This document shows, one piece after another, positions 1-11,380 of a stretch of DNA of 64,000 nucleotides (its first letter is position 1; every line of letters begins with the position of its first letter). The DNA lies in assembly GCF_905475465.1 (NCBI RefSeq), contig NC_062238.1, positions 8,164,501 to 8,228,500 of the forward strand, written 5' to 3'. This DNA is from Pieris napi. Its lineage: Eukaryota > Arthropoda > Insecta > Lepidoptera > Pieridae. The position numbers and the translations under genes are program-made. The notes under the pieces were generated by a model, which saw only the letters and a program-made list of their open reading frames with translations, was not told the origin of the DNA and did no database searches.

Positions 1-129
1 ACCTGGAGTAAGAAATACAAAAAAAGGCTAGAAATGCATCCTAACAAGCTTGCCACGCAACTAACCATACCGGACCTAATAAATAGGCTTAAAAGGCGAC
101 AAATCCTAAGTCTTGATAGACACAGTTGA
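1..129 (+). pseudogene. C-terminal scrap of a jockey-like non-LTR retrotransposon ORF2
   Basis: Reading frame 1 is open from the window edge to TGA at 127 (42 codons) and contains HPNKLATQL followed by NRLKRRQILSL, a layout seen at the end of jockey-clade reverse transcriptase ORFs (HPNPL...RRLKRR). About 100 bases follow, then a poly(A) run at about 229-248 that would be the retroposon tail. The call is family-level recognition only. Confidence 0.45.
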
Positions 130-248
130 AAGAGAGGAGCAGTCTCGATGGAGATTTTGCTTTGAACGCCTAACAGCTCTCAACACATCTGCTCATAGTC
201 TAGCTGACTGATTGCAGGATAAAGACTTATAAAAAAAAAAAAAAAAAA

Positions 249-1384
249 TTTTTAGAAATACTGTCTCCTTTGAATATAACACTCAATTTACTATTTATTA
301 TATATACTTCTGCAATTAACTAGTTGTTTCTACTTAACAAACTTTCCTGGTATTTTTAAAGTGAAACTTTTATTACATTGTCTCAAACTTTTTCGTCTGT
401 GTGTTGCATGTCGCGTGACGGTCGGCCGCGGAGCCAAGACCAATATGGCGGCGCCTATGCAGCTGACCGTGTAGTGTATAGACTATTATTTAAAATGTGT
501 TCTAAATAATTGTTAAGTATTATGTATGACGTACTCTATAAGACACAGAGTTCAATAAAAATATTATATATATATATTTCCTATTATTATTCCAATTTTC
601 CAAGTATAGCATTAAGATTGATAAAACGACTTTTATACCCTTAATGGAATATTATTCCAAAAATTTTAGTTAAATGTCTATAATGTAAAAAAGTTTCACT
701 TTTACCGTGGTTTCTTGGAACCACACAATCCTTTTTATTTTATCTTGTATATATTTCAAGTGTATTTTTTAATATTATTTTTGTAACATTTATGTTTACC
801 TAAATTGTCATACATTTTCAATAAAAGAGTTTGTAACATATACCGTAGATTTAGTACTTATGTATGATGTGGTAAACTTTAATAAATAAAATAAATACTT
901 CCTCTTCGTTATTCAAAACTTCAATATGTACATTTACATCAGAAGAAAATTAAATTAATAAAAGACCTTCTATTCAAAGGTAGTTAAAAATTGATTTCCG
1001 TCACGTGAATGCTATAAAGGTAATAAATCAATGCCAATGAAATCGGCGGTCGTTTAAGCATTTCCATACCAATGAGGCATCCATTACTGTAATCGGGGGA
1101 GGTAGTTCACCTCGGTTTATGGCCTGTCTGACGACACCTTTACTTTGTGGTTTCAACAGTTTAATGCTTCTTGTGTCTTGGATGTTTTATGTAATGTTGA
1201 TTTTGGATAATATTCAACCATTCACTCCTGTAAACTGCCTCCCTGGTCAAATGCGTATAACTGTAACAAAAAAAATTTGACTGTCAGTTAATTAGCTCTT
1301 CAAAGAACAATAATGATAATTTCAGTTTTCAGTTCAGTGTCGGTGTTATTGCAACATGGTAATGCGTGGGAAAAAATTACATAG
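249..1384. other. AT-rich stretch with one small GC-rich island
   Basis: No gene recognised. Bases 405-475 are GC-rich (gtcgcgtgacggtcggccgc, then atggcggcgcct) and are followed by AATAAA at about 552; this could be part of an LTR or retroposon promoter or a lost host exon, but nothing identifies it. The rest is AT-rich without readable structure. Confidence 0.3.
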
Positions 1385-1760
1385 ACGTAACATATAAAAC
1401 ACACACACAGAAGCATACAAAATAATAATAAAAATAACAAAAAATTATGAAAAAAAAAGAATAATGTTGATCACATTTTAAGTGTGTAAAATGTGTGTGT
1501 TGGCCATATATAAGGTTATATTGTTGGCTATATATAAGGTTGTGACTGGCCTTGGCTCAGCATTATGCTGTAGAGCAGACGTGTTCTACAGCGCTGTTAA
1601 TTTTGCCAGAGACCACAACAGTTATTTTACGTCATAGACGCAAGAAAAGAAAATGAGCGTAATATTAATAATAGTAGAAAAAATAATATTAGTAAAAATT
1701 AACTGTGTAAGTAAAGAAGTGTTGGAAGATTTGTGTGTAAAAGTATATAGTAAATAAAAA
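1385..1760 (-). mobile_element. LINE family A 3' region, copy 1 (5'-truncated)
   Basis: Shares with 38488-39100 and 49400-49760 an AC-rich block (cacacacac), the block ctggctcagcattatgctg, then ccagagaccacaac and an AT-rich end, in the same order and orientation. The copy at 38.5 kb shows that these are 3' untranslated regions of a non-LTR element read on the minus strand. Confidence 0.6.
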
Positions 1761-2622
1761 ATAAGAATAATTGTTACTAAAACTCTTATAAGAAATAGTT
1801 AAACAAATAGTTTTGCTTTTTCATGTTACTGGATATAAAAGATAATTAATATGAAAACAATCGCTAATAACCTGTTCACAACCGAGTTGGACGATATTTT
1901 AAAAATCAACAAAAGAGAGGCCAAAATGTGTTGCCTTAACCTTTTATTCCATAGTTGTGAGTATGGAATAAAAGGTTCATTATTCTTCAATTTTAAAAAG
2001 TAAATATTATGTATGTCAAAGTAGTAGTATATCACTATCAAAGAGTAAAATAAATCCTTAAAACAAAAATAAAGGAATCGATTGCACAGTTGGTGTGCAA
2101 TTTCTTACATTGTTCTTACAATGAACACGTGAAAGCATATAGGAAAACTGTAAGTAGTTTACATCCACAGACAGGGAAAAACTCCAGTCGTAAGCTCTAT
2201 CAGAATAATTATATTGACTTGTTAATAAATATTATATTTAATATTTATATGTATTTTGAAAAAGGAGATATTATACGTAACTCGAATCTTTAACATAAGT
2301 ATTCCATATATATTGCATCGTTATGTTGGAATTACGACACTCAAAACACACAAATTAAACACAGAAAATCGATAAAAGGAACAAAAACTTCACTACAAAC
2401 ATCTTCATCAAAGATTTTTACGCTACGAAGCGCCCTATTTTCTATTCCTTTCGCTACTATAAACTAAAGAGTATTTATTATGTAGTTTATAGTTACACTT
2501 TACAAATTCACTTATCTCAGGCCATGCTACCTCTTAAATTCCTAATAATGATATTAGATAAAATTTAGAATTGTACATTAAAACACTCGTGTGTATTGTA
2601 TACACAATTATAATAAAAAAAA
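1761..2622. other. AT-rich DNA with a perfect hairpin at 1939-1977
   Basis: No coding region recognised. A 16-bp perfect inverted repeat (1939-1954 and 1962-1977, arm aaccttttattccata) with a 7-base loop is the only structure found. Confidence 0.4.
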
Positions 2623-2992
2623 GGGTGCGTGTACTTATGTACGCATGTAAGAAGCTATACTTCTTTGCCATTATTAAAAATAGTTTTTGATTGCATGCAA
2701 ATAATTCATTACAATTAAATAATCAAAGACTGGAAAAGGAGTCATTATAGTCAATAAAGTTCAGTTTACATTTGAAAAATTAAATAAATAAATATTTATT
2801 ATTATTCTCTTACATTAAGTGTAACATAAATTCTATTATTATTCGAATGTTGTTTTTAAGTTATGTCCAATGCCGTAGCATCTTCCGTGGGCAACTTCAT
2901 TCTGTTAATTTTGTGTCACGGTGCGCGCGCATCGTAAAATTTCACTCTCATCAATTTTTCATAACGCGCTGAAGAAGTATAACTTCAAAAAT
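2623..2992 (+). mobile_element. Family B interspersed element, copy B1
   Basis: Begins gggtgcgtgtacttatgtac and ends aagaagtataacttcaaaa. Near-identical copies lie at 47582-47929 (+) and 60648-61018 (-). Both ends carry a small palindrome of the form GAAGTnnnACTTC. The internal part is non-coding and AT-rich except for gtcacggtgcgcgcgcatcg near the right end. It is probably a non-autonomous DNA element; the superfamily is unknown. Confidence 0.75.
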
Positions 2993-3784
2993 ATTGTTTT
3001 AATTACCCAGCTTATATTATAATAAACTAATAAATTATATAAATGACGTTTATTACAAATAATGTAGTTTTGGCGCCATGAAATGTTTAATGACAGTTTA
3101 ATTTCCTATTGCGGAATGACATCTGTCAAGTAGCATTAATCATACACCGCAGAGTACTTTGCCCAACAATATTACAAGACTTTAAACGTAGTGTAATCTA
3201 CACGAACGTTTGTCCAACGTGGTTCCATACGCCAATGTCGTTTCCATATGACTACAAGTGTGCGTGACAGTTATTGCTTTAATGTTCTGATTGTTTCATT
3301 TCAATTGAAATAGTGGATTATTCGCTGCTCCAACGAGCCTGTTCAATTTTCACAACACAGAGTACTAACTTGTCATTTATAGTCATTTTTATGTTTAGTC
3401 TGCATTTTTATATTTTCTGTTGAAGGTGAATCAAACTAATTGGCTAAAAGCTGAGCTCTCTAAATCTATATAAAGAATATAGAGCAAATCTTGTACTCGT
3501 TATAGAAGTATACTTTGAGTTTTTATTAAGAAAAATCTTTTATGTAATACCTTAAGTTTAAAACCCACTGGATTAATGGAAAATAAATTTATTAGTTACT
3601 GCAAAATCACAGACAGATATAGATTTCAAACTTCGAACACGTTCTCTTACGGAAGTTTAAAAAAGACTCTCTGAAAGTTTCAGACTGCGGAGGACACAAC
3701 TCTAATGAAAATGAGTTTTGTGAAACATGGTTATAGTTTTACTAACGAAGACTGACATAGTACCGCTTATTAATATCAGGGAAC
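2993..3784. other. Unassigned AT-rich DNA
   Basis: No gene, tandem repeat or recognised mobile element seen between the B1 element and the LINE that starts near 3785. Confidence 0.4.
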
Positions 3785-4791
3785 AAAGTTATTTGGAGAT
3801 TTGGAGGATCCAAAGAGTTCATGTCAATGGAGTCACCTCTCCGGGTTCGTAGGTATCAATGGGCGTCCCCCAAGGATCGATTCTCGGGCCTTTCTTATTT
3901 CTGATTTACATAAATTTCTTTCCATTCTTTGTCAACGAAGTTCATGATATGGTATTGTTTGCTGATGACACTTCACTTCTATTTAAAGTGAATAGGAATA
4001 ACGTATTATTGGACGATGTAAACAATTCTATCTCTTGTATAGTTAACTGGTTTAATGTAAATAACTTACTGCTTAATGAGAATAAAACAAAATGTATTAG
4101 ATTTACAACTACTAGCGTAAAGCGAGATATTGGTAACCTGAAAATTAAGGACAGTGAACTAAACTTTGTTGACAAAACTGTTTTTCTAGGCATAACAATA
4201 GATAGTAAACTCCAATGGGGCCCACACATAGAGACTCTTTCGAATAGGCTGAGCTCTGCAGCATATGCAGTAAAGAAAATCCGACAGTTTACTGATAAGG
4301 GCACAGCTAAAATTGTGTATCATAGCTACTTTCATAGCGTTATGTCGTACGGTATTTTACTGTGGGGTGCTGCTGCAGAGGTTCAATCCATATTTGTGCT
4401 GCAGAAGCGGGCTGTTCGGGGTATTTGTTGTGTTTCTCCGAGGGAGTCGGTACGGAATAAGTTTAAGGAATTAAATATTATGACACTATCTGGTCAATAT
4501 ATTCTTGAAGCCTTGTTGTATGTCCAAAAAAATATAAACGATTTTAAAACAAATGGTGACTTTCACCAGTATAATACGCGAAATAGAACTAATTTGAGTG
4601 TACGACCAACCAGGCTCCAAAAGATAAACCACTCCTTATATGGAAATTGTATTCGTTTTTACAACAAACTCCCAAGCGAAATTAGAGAATTATCACTAAA
4701 TAAATTCAAAGCCCTCGTTAAACGAAAATTAATCAACAAAACTTTTTATAAATTTGAGGACTACTTAAATGATCCTAATCCTTGGGATTGA
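3785..4791 (+). pseudogene. Non-LTR reverse transcriptase fragment (LINE family J)
   Basis: From 3859 an open frame of 310 codons runs to TGA at 4789. It begins in RT motif 4 (GVPQGSILGP), has the catalytic FADDT (about 3958-3972), then NWF..NNLLLNENKTKC, FLGITIDSKLQW (thumb side), and a C-terminal region ending YLNDPNPWD. Upstream the same frame reads SYLEIWRIQRVHVNG, the expected finger region, but is cut by TAG at 3847. The N-terminal half of the RT and the endonuclease are absent, as expected for 5' truncation. The clade is jockey/CR1-like by motif style; I cannot place it more exactly. Apart from the stop, the remaining coding part looks intact. Confidence 0.88.
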
Positions 4792-5005
4792 ATTGCTCCA
4801 GTTCAAACAATTTGTATGACAAAACTTGGCGATTAAAAAGAGTGGCGGAAAGTTTCTTGCCAGTTCTTCTTACCCGCTCTACGCCCTTGACTTGCGAACT
4901 GGTAGTAAATGTAAATTTACGATTAATTTAACTTGACGATTCAAAAGTGTACTTGGTTACCCACTTGAATAAAGATATTTTGAGTTTGTGTTTGAGTTTG
5001 AGTTT
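4792..5005 (+). mobile_element. 3' UTR and tail of LINE family J
   Basis: Follows the RT stop directly and ends in an irregular hexamer tail of the type tttgag (4979-5005). The block agtggcggaaagtttcttgc...gaactggtagtaaatgtaaa is repeated inverted at 26528-26689 and 62218-62382 with the same hexamer end, which defines the 3' terminus of the family. More diverged relatives lie at 10321-10470, 41344-41510 and 42425-42575. Confidence 0.8.
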
Positions 5006-5785
5006 ATCTGTTTAAGACTCTTTTGATTCCGTATGATACACGAACGTCATACATACGTTTACACATGATATTTACGGGATATACGGATATCGCAGGGTAA
5101 TAAATGAAAAATTAAAAATAATCTGCCTTTGCAAGTATGGTGTACTACAACTCAAATAGGAGACGAAAAGATTTTGAAGTTCAATGTTACGTATTACAAG
5201 TACTATACGTTTGGAATAAGGTATTATATTTTATTGTTACCACTACTAATTTTATTAAATACGTGGTAACAGTTGAGTCATACCAATAATCAATATATGG
5301 ATCATTTTGCTGTGCTACCCCATAGAAACTGTCAGAAAAATAAAACTGGTTTTAAAGTTTTTCTCTGCAATTTTTCCCTGCGTAAAAAGGAGTCGATATA
5401 AAAAAATTACTCGAATTGGTCCTGGCTGGACTTTTGAACTCATTCATTTATATTGATAATATGTGCGCGTGATTTCCGGTAACCCAATATAAGTGAGGAA
5501 TCTTTTTTTGAACTGATGATGAACCCCTCCTGAGCGAGTGTATTATTGGTTTTCTGTGAATGGACCTTACTATTTCCCAAGATTTAAACCTCTCACATTG
5601 AATTCGAATTGTTAGTTGTTGTAAGCATTGAATTGTCCACTGCTTCACTAACTACGGGACAATTGTACGTTAAAGTAATATTTGCTTGAACTCCCATAAG
5701 ACATTTCTCACGTCATCGATTTTTTATGTGTAAGTTCCTTCTGTGCTATCCAACTCTAAAACACCACTGGTTTCGCAGGGAGACA
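5006..5785. other. Unassigned AT-rich DNA
   Basis: Nothing recognisable. The short open frame on the minus strand at 5448-5648 has no domain-like content. Confidence 0.4.
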
Positions 5786-5964
5786 GCCTTGCGATTCTGT
5801 AACTCACTTTTTTCGTTTGGCATTCTGATAAACAATAAACTACAAGCTCCCTCCTTATTAGAATGCCAAATCATAAAATGACTGCTTCACGACTGATTTG
5901 AGCGCGACCGCCGCTGCGAAAACCTCTGTGAGCGTTCGAAAAGTGAGTTACAGAATCGCAAGGC
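5786..5964. mobile_element. Family F MITE, complete copy (TIR 26 bp)
   Basis: Terminal inverted repeats: gccttgcgattctgtaactc at 5786 and its reverse complement ending at 5964, identical over about 26 bases. The centre has tacaagctccctcc and gagcgcgaccgccgc. Partial copies occur at 10575-10701 and 56232-56370. It is non-coding and 179 bp long. Confidence 0.8.
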
Positions 5965-8150
5965 AGGGTTTAATGCTATATTCGTAAGGCTGCCTTCGCA
6001 AATTCTAATAATTGAACATTGTTAAAGCAATTTCTAAATTCAGCTGAAATTGTAAACGGACTGCAGAACTAAATGGTTTTATGTTAATTAGGAAATATTG
6101 TCGACTCGATGCTCTACAGGATTTCAGTGTATTGATACAACTGTATTATGTACTAACTCCCGTCTCTAAAATACTTATCGTAATTACTACGAGTCGTAGA
6201 TTTAGAGAAAAGACCGAATGTAATTTCTTTGGCAAAACCTTTCAAATGGGTTGCATCTTTTGTTTAACCATATTTATAAAGCATAGTTTATATTTCCCTA
6301 GCCGCCTTCCCTCCTAAAGGAGGTTCCTACTACACAAAGAGACTGTTTCATATATTAATACTACTAGACGACATAGAAATGTCTACCTCTCCACTGTGAA
6401 GAAGCAAAATTTTTTAACAACAATAAAATATTTCAACTATACTGGGTAGCAACAAACTATAAATCAGGGATATTAACAATGGCGGACTTTTCCGACAAAG
6501 GGTCGGTGACGTCGACAGATGGAGTGACGTCAGGACACTCTATCAATCAGACCGAATTAGTGACAAGTGTTGCTATTGTAACCGTTTTACTGGAAACCCT
6601 TTACTAGTACTTTTATTAGAGTTTGAATCGCGCAATTTGGCTTTATGAAGAATGACTGAGAAGAGTCGAATATACTATAACTTGACCGCGTTTTTCTATA
6701 GAGGTGTATATAACACCAAAAAAGACCGTAAACAAAAACCAAAAAAGGCGTATTGCAATTGGACAGACTTGAATTACATCTGTTTTCATTTACTGTACAG
6801 TATATACATTGCTATGTACATCATAAGAATAAGAAAGCTTACTATATTACTATTTTGATTTCAAATTTACGACTTCACTTCTATGGATATGGAAAGACTA
6901 TTACGAAATTTATTGGTTGGTTGACGTTAAATGACGCGGTAATTGTTAAAGATTGTCAATTCCAGCTTATTACAGAGTTACTCCTTGGAAACGAAAGTAT
7001 AAATGAGTTGTTTTTATGCAAAACCTAGGATTTTAATAGTCTTTAAGCTGGTCGGTTTGCGTAAGTAACTTAATATATACAATCAGCCATTAATTCTGTA
7101 CCTAGATATTTTATTTATTATGTTAGTATTAAGAGTAAATTTCACCATTAAATTGAGCAAAAAACATTTGAAACATTATTCTATATTATGACGATCCATA
7201 AAAACCTGTTAACCGAACAATGTCCTTGATCAATTGAGCATGTGGTTAAAATATTAGTTTAAATTGGATAAAATATCCTAAAAATCTGTACGCGTCGACT
7301 GTAAATCGTGTTTGGAATAACAAACGACGATCAATTACATATTGTTGTTTTGAATAACGAAGTGTAGGCCTCGTTTAGTTGTTTAAAATATAAAGCAATT
7401 TTAAGTTTAATTTACTTTTAACTAAACACATTCAGTTTTATTTTCTAAACCAAAAAAAACTGTTAATACTCAAGTGCACAGTACAAGTTTTATTTAAATG
7501 AACCAGGTTTCTAAAAACGTATTTCGATAACGAAAAGAAGAAATATTTTAAAAACATTTAATTATTACAACAGCACGAAGGGAAATAAAGCACCCATCGC
7601 CAAGTTATAATTTGCTACTGGAATGTTTCTACCATTTCAGTGGAACATATATTAACTTTTACATAATATCTGTGGCAACGCTGCATGCAGGATGTTTGAT
7701 ACAACTTACTAACATTAATTAAACAATAACAGACATTACAGATAAGTAAAAAAAGATATAATTCTATCAGCTATGGAATTACCACAGACTGATAAACGAA
7801 TCTAAACCGCCTGAAGGTTCAATTACAGACTTTCTATGAAATAAAAACAAAAATACCAACCGTTGGACATCTGTAAAACATGACAAAATCCTGGCTGGTT
7901 GTGTGATTAAAAAAAAAAGTTCGCCCACTGGCTTCCTCTGCGTTTGACAAGCGAATAAACGAATAGCACGGCCTACAACCCGTGGGATTAGTGTGCACCT
8001 GTCGACTATTGGATAGCTGGTATTTGAATTTAACAGCTTTTAAAATGATAAAAGCGATTACAATGTTAATGTGCCTCTATAGACTTTTGTACTACGTCGT
8101 AGGTTGTTTTATACATTATATTAATAAATAAAATTAGGTTTCACTTAGTA
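5965..8150. other. Unassigned AT-rich DNA with two CRE-like sites
   Basis: No gene recognised. Around 6480-6530, tgacgtcgaca and gtgacgtcagg give two TGACGTC cores about 15 bases apart, which match cAMP-response-element half or full sites; without a nearby gene this may be chance. Confidence 0.3.
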
Positions 8151-8430
8151 AGGGGCCGTTCAAGTATTACACCTAAAGGGGGAGGGGGGGGGGGGGTCCT
8201 TGATTTCCTTATTTGGAGATTACGTCAATATTAATTATTTACTTTTTTTACACATATTACCCACGTATTGTCTATCCTTGAAAACGAAATGCATTTTCGA
8301 GGATTACTACAAAAAAATAATACGTTTATGTACTATTATTTTTGAGAGCTTTGCTTACTTTGGCTGAAAAGAGGAAGGGGGGGGGGATAAATTTCAGTAA
8401 ATCTGCTTACGTAATACTTGAACGGCCCCT
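8151..8430. mobile_element. Family G MITE with 20-bp perfect TIRs
   Basis: aggggccgttcaagtattac at 8151-8170 is exactly inverted at 8411-8430. The interior is non-coding and has a G-rich run on the same strand near both ends (8177-8195 and 8375-8388). No target-site duplication is certain. Confidence 0.8.
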
Positions 8431-9087
8431 AAGTAACGACTATTTATTACAAAAATCATATTTAAGTTAAAGTTAAGATATTTTATATGAAGTAAATATA
8501 AAATTCTTAAGAATTCAGCCCGTGGCAAAAGACAGATCAATCGCTAGATTTAGACTTATTTAGTATTTATAATCAAGTATTATGCGTACAATATTATATT
8601 TTATTCTATCCATAATGAATTTCGAAATGAAGCAAAATATAGTAGATATTTATCCAAGTGAGCGACGCAATGATATTGTGGCAATATTATAGCGCCTAAC
8701 TGACGGTCGGAAATTAGCTTGTCGCTTGGTAACACAAACACTATGCTATCTGATATATTGCTGAGAATATGTATTACGTTTATTACTAACTAGATATTAC
8801 CAACAGCTTATGTATAGAAAAGAGAACATCTTAATAATGCGTCGTCAATGAAGATAATTTCATTTAAAAGAAGGAAGAAGCTTTATCCTTTTAACTGGGT
8901 GTAATATCACGCTTATAAAGAGATTAGATTGGCGTACCAATCCAATGGTATAAAATGCGAATTTCAGTATGGAAGATAAAGAACGCAAAATTATTAGACA
9001 TAGACTTACTTGGCTAATCAGATTTTATTCAATTTATTCCGAAGCTGTATTAAACAGTTCTTTGGATAAATATTGTTTAACTATATA
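8431..9087. other. Unassigned AT-rich DNA
   Basis: No recognisable gene, repeat or structure between MITE G and the RTE-like fragment. Confidence 0.4.
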
Positions 9088-9645
9088 TAATAATTGAGTA
9101 CTAACACTAGTGATAATAATCCCAGCCCAGAGATCAGTAGACGCATTATGATATATCGCTGCTACTATGGGTTTAGTAGATATTTCCGATCGCGACTTCT
9201 CAGTAAGAATACCAAGTTTGTTCCGTACAAAACTCTGCTGCGACCAGTGCTCACTTATGGTTCTGAAACCTGGGCCAAAAAGACTCAATGATTCTTCGAA
9301 GAATCTTTGCGACTATGGTGTTAGGCGTATATGCTAAAATTAAGAACTTTATTTTCCTTGAAAACGTCAATTCATAAAATGCAACAGGCTCAAGTTTGGT
9401 TTCGATATGTGCACCGAATGGCAGATGACAAAACCCCAAGGTCCATACTGAACTCACAACCTGATGGCAAAAGAAAACCTGGTAAACTAAGGCTGCGTTT
9501 TTGGGATGGAGTTGTCAAAGACCTCGAAACAATAGGGGTTCGAAATTGGACGCAAGAAGCACTAAATAGATTGCAATGACGAACTATACTTGAGGGGGCT
9601 AAGACCCACAAGGGCAATTGATGATGATGATGATATGATGATTTA
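9088..9645 (+). pseudogene. RTE-like non-LTR reverse transcriptase C-terminus
   Basis: Two frames joined by disruptions: 9088-9291 reads YKTLLRPVLTYGSETWAKK and 9331-9579 reads QAQVWFRYVHRMADDKTPRS, then GKRKPGKLRLRFWDGV, ending VRNWTQEALNRLQ. These are the usual closing motifs of RTE-type pol proteins. A tail of atgatgatgatg units at 9619-9643 directly after the coding end also fits RTE 3' ends. It is truncated at the 5' side and frameshifted between the two parts. Confidence 0.8.
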
Positions 9646-10320
9646 TATTCTTACAGTTATACAGTTACTGTAAGAATATAAACTATTGTATCCAAAATAA
9701 TAAAAATCTTATTTTAAATATATTTCATCCAACCCTTACCTAATCGTCATAATATTATATGTGAAAAAATATTGTAACCACTTTGATAAATATATGATTT
9801 TGTTTATGTGACGTGTAAGTGGTTTTTTATGATAATTCAGAGCTCTATAAGATAATTTCTCATTCATGCCCCAAATTGAGATTTAGCTTAGGCTCGTAAA
9901 TCAAAGAATTATTTTCCTTTCGTTGTCATCTCGTACTGTCTTTATTTTATTTGATGAGATGGAAATGGAAAAGAAAATGGTGTTTCGGTCCCCAGTTTTC
10001 GTTTATATATGAGAAAAGCTTAGTAAATAGTTTGTAATAAGATACATTTCAAAGGTTGACTTGGATACTATCACGGTCAATATGATTCTTAGCAAAAATA
10101 CTGTATTAAGAAAATACTAATAGCTTTAATGTCCGGATGAATGGTTTTTACTTGATGTAAAAGTAATATGCTTTTATTTCCTCCAATCATATTTCTTGGT
10201 TTCATTAAGTGATAATTAATCGTTATATATACTTGGGAAGGTCTATTTTATAATTATTATGATTTTACTTTGCTTTGCCGGAAATCCTTAAAACGAAGTT
10301 TGATCCACACTCCTGAATTA
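9646..10320. other. Unassigned DNA
   Basis: A perfect 16-bp hairpin straddles the end of the RTE tail (9642-9657 with 9667-9682). Otherwise nothing recognised. Confidence 0.35.
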
Positions 10321-10470
10321 AAAAAATAAAAATATTATTTATTTAAGTCACTATATCTAAACGTCAATAAAAAGTGATTCCAATTACTTCTAATCTTCTG
10401 TCAGACCTAAAATCAAGGCCGTAGAATGTATGAGAAGAACTGGTAATTTGCTCTTCGCCATTCATTTTTA
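10321..10470 (-). mobile_element. Diverged LINE J-type 3' UTR fragment
   Basis: caaggccgtagaatgtatgagaagaactgg corresponds to the caagggcgtagagcgggtaagaagaactgg block of the family J tails, reading on the minus strand, with the same attatttatttaagt... start as the copy at 41344. Confidence 0.5.
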
Positions 10471-10574
10471 ATGTGTAAGAAGTCTGTTAAAACATTAAAA
10501 ATATATGATTGAGGTGGATTACGGCAATGTGATTTGCAATACATCATACTTTTGTCCAATTACCAAAATAAAAA

Positions 10575-10701
10575 AACTACAAGCTCCCTCCTGATCAGAA
10601 TGCCAAATCGTAAAATGACTGCTTGACGACTGATTTGAGCGCGACCGCCGCTGTGAAAACCGCTGTGAGAGTTCGAAAAGTGAGTTACAGAATCGCAAGG
10701 C
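10575..10701 (+). mobile_element. Family F MITE, truncated copy
   Basis: Matches the right two thirds of the element at 5786-5964 (actacaagctccctcctgat to acagaatcgcaaggc). The left TIR is missing. Confidence 0.75.
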
Positions 10702-11207
10702 ACGTAACTTTTACACGAATCAATTGTTTGTAAATAGACATATCACAAACAAGAAGTAAATAAAGGTGCCTTGGCTGTCATTTAAAAAATAAAACTGGTT
10801 TTCTATGAAATTCCTTTGATAGACAGTTCCATACAAAAAACCCGCAAAGTTCTATAGAAATGATTCACAAGCGCAGACGTTAGCAGAATAGTTGCGATCT
10901 CGATATTAAATCGGATCTTTTTTGATTGTCCAAAGATTTTTTTTTATCAATAATCATTAGACTCGTCACAAATACAACATTTACCAAAAATTTATAAACA
11001 AGTTATAATTATAGAGGTGTCCTAGATTTGTTTCAACGATAAGATTTTTTATAAAAGTAAAACAACCAAAAAATTCAATAATAGACATAAAAATGTTAAC
11101 AGCATTTTAGTACATACATAAAAGATAAAACAATTACAACTACGATTTTAAGAGTGACGCTTAGGCGCTTGAAAGCAGTAGGGGACCACTATAAACATTG
11201 TAAAAGA

Positions 11208-11380
11208 AAGTGTTATAGAAAAATTTCTTTATCGGCGTTGGAAAAAAATTACTGTCACATTTTTCGGTTACGCGTCACATTTTTAGATTAAGCGTCACAT
11301 TTTTCCGTTACGCGCCATCTTTTCTTGTTCCTGTTGTGTAAAGGTTATGTCAATAAAAGACAATACTAAGTGTTATAGAA
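11208..11380. mobile_element. Retroposon-like insertion 1 with 13-bp target-site duplication
   Basis: aagtgttatagaa occurs at 11208-11220 and again at 11368-11380, bracketing a 147-bp insert. The first ~110 bases match the sub-terminal repeats of family C (ctttatcggcgttgg, cggttacgcgtcacattttt, acgcgccatcttttcttgt). The last 33 bases (from tgtgtaaagg to gacaatact) are not part of family C but reappear at the end of the insert at 22981-23161. AATAAA lies 10 bases before the end. Confidence 0.75.

Noticed and set aside
405..475. GC-rich island as a host exon or promoter
   Set aside because: No open frame with splice sites and no downstream gene; kept only as an unassigned island.
2623..2992. 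Family B as a Helitron
   Set aside because: There is a hairpin near the end, but no TC start, no CTRR terminus and no A|T insertion pattern.
6480..6530. CRE sites as a promoter
   Set aside because: Two TGACGTC cores are present but no transcript or gene can be placed nearby.
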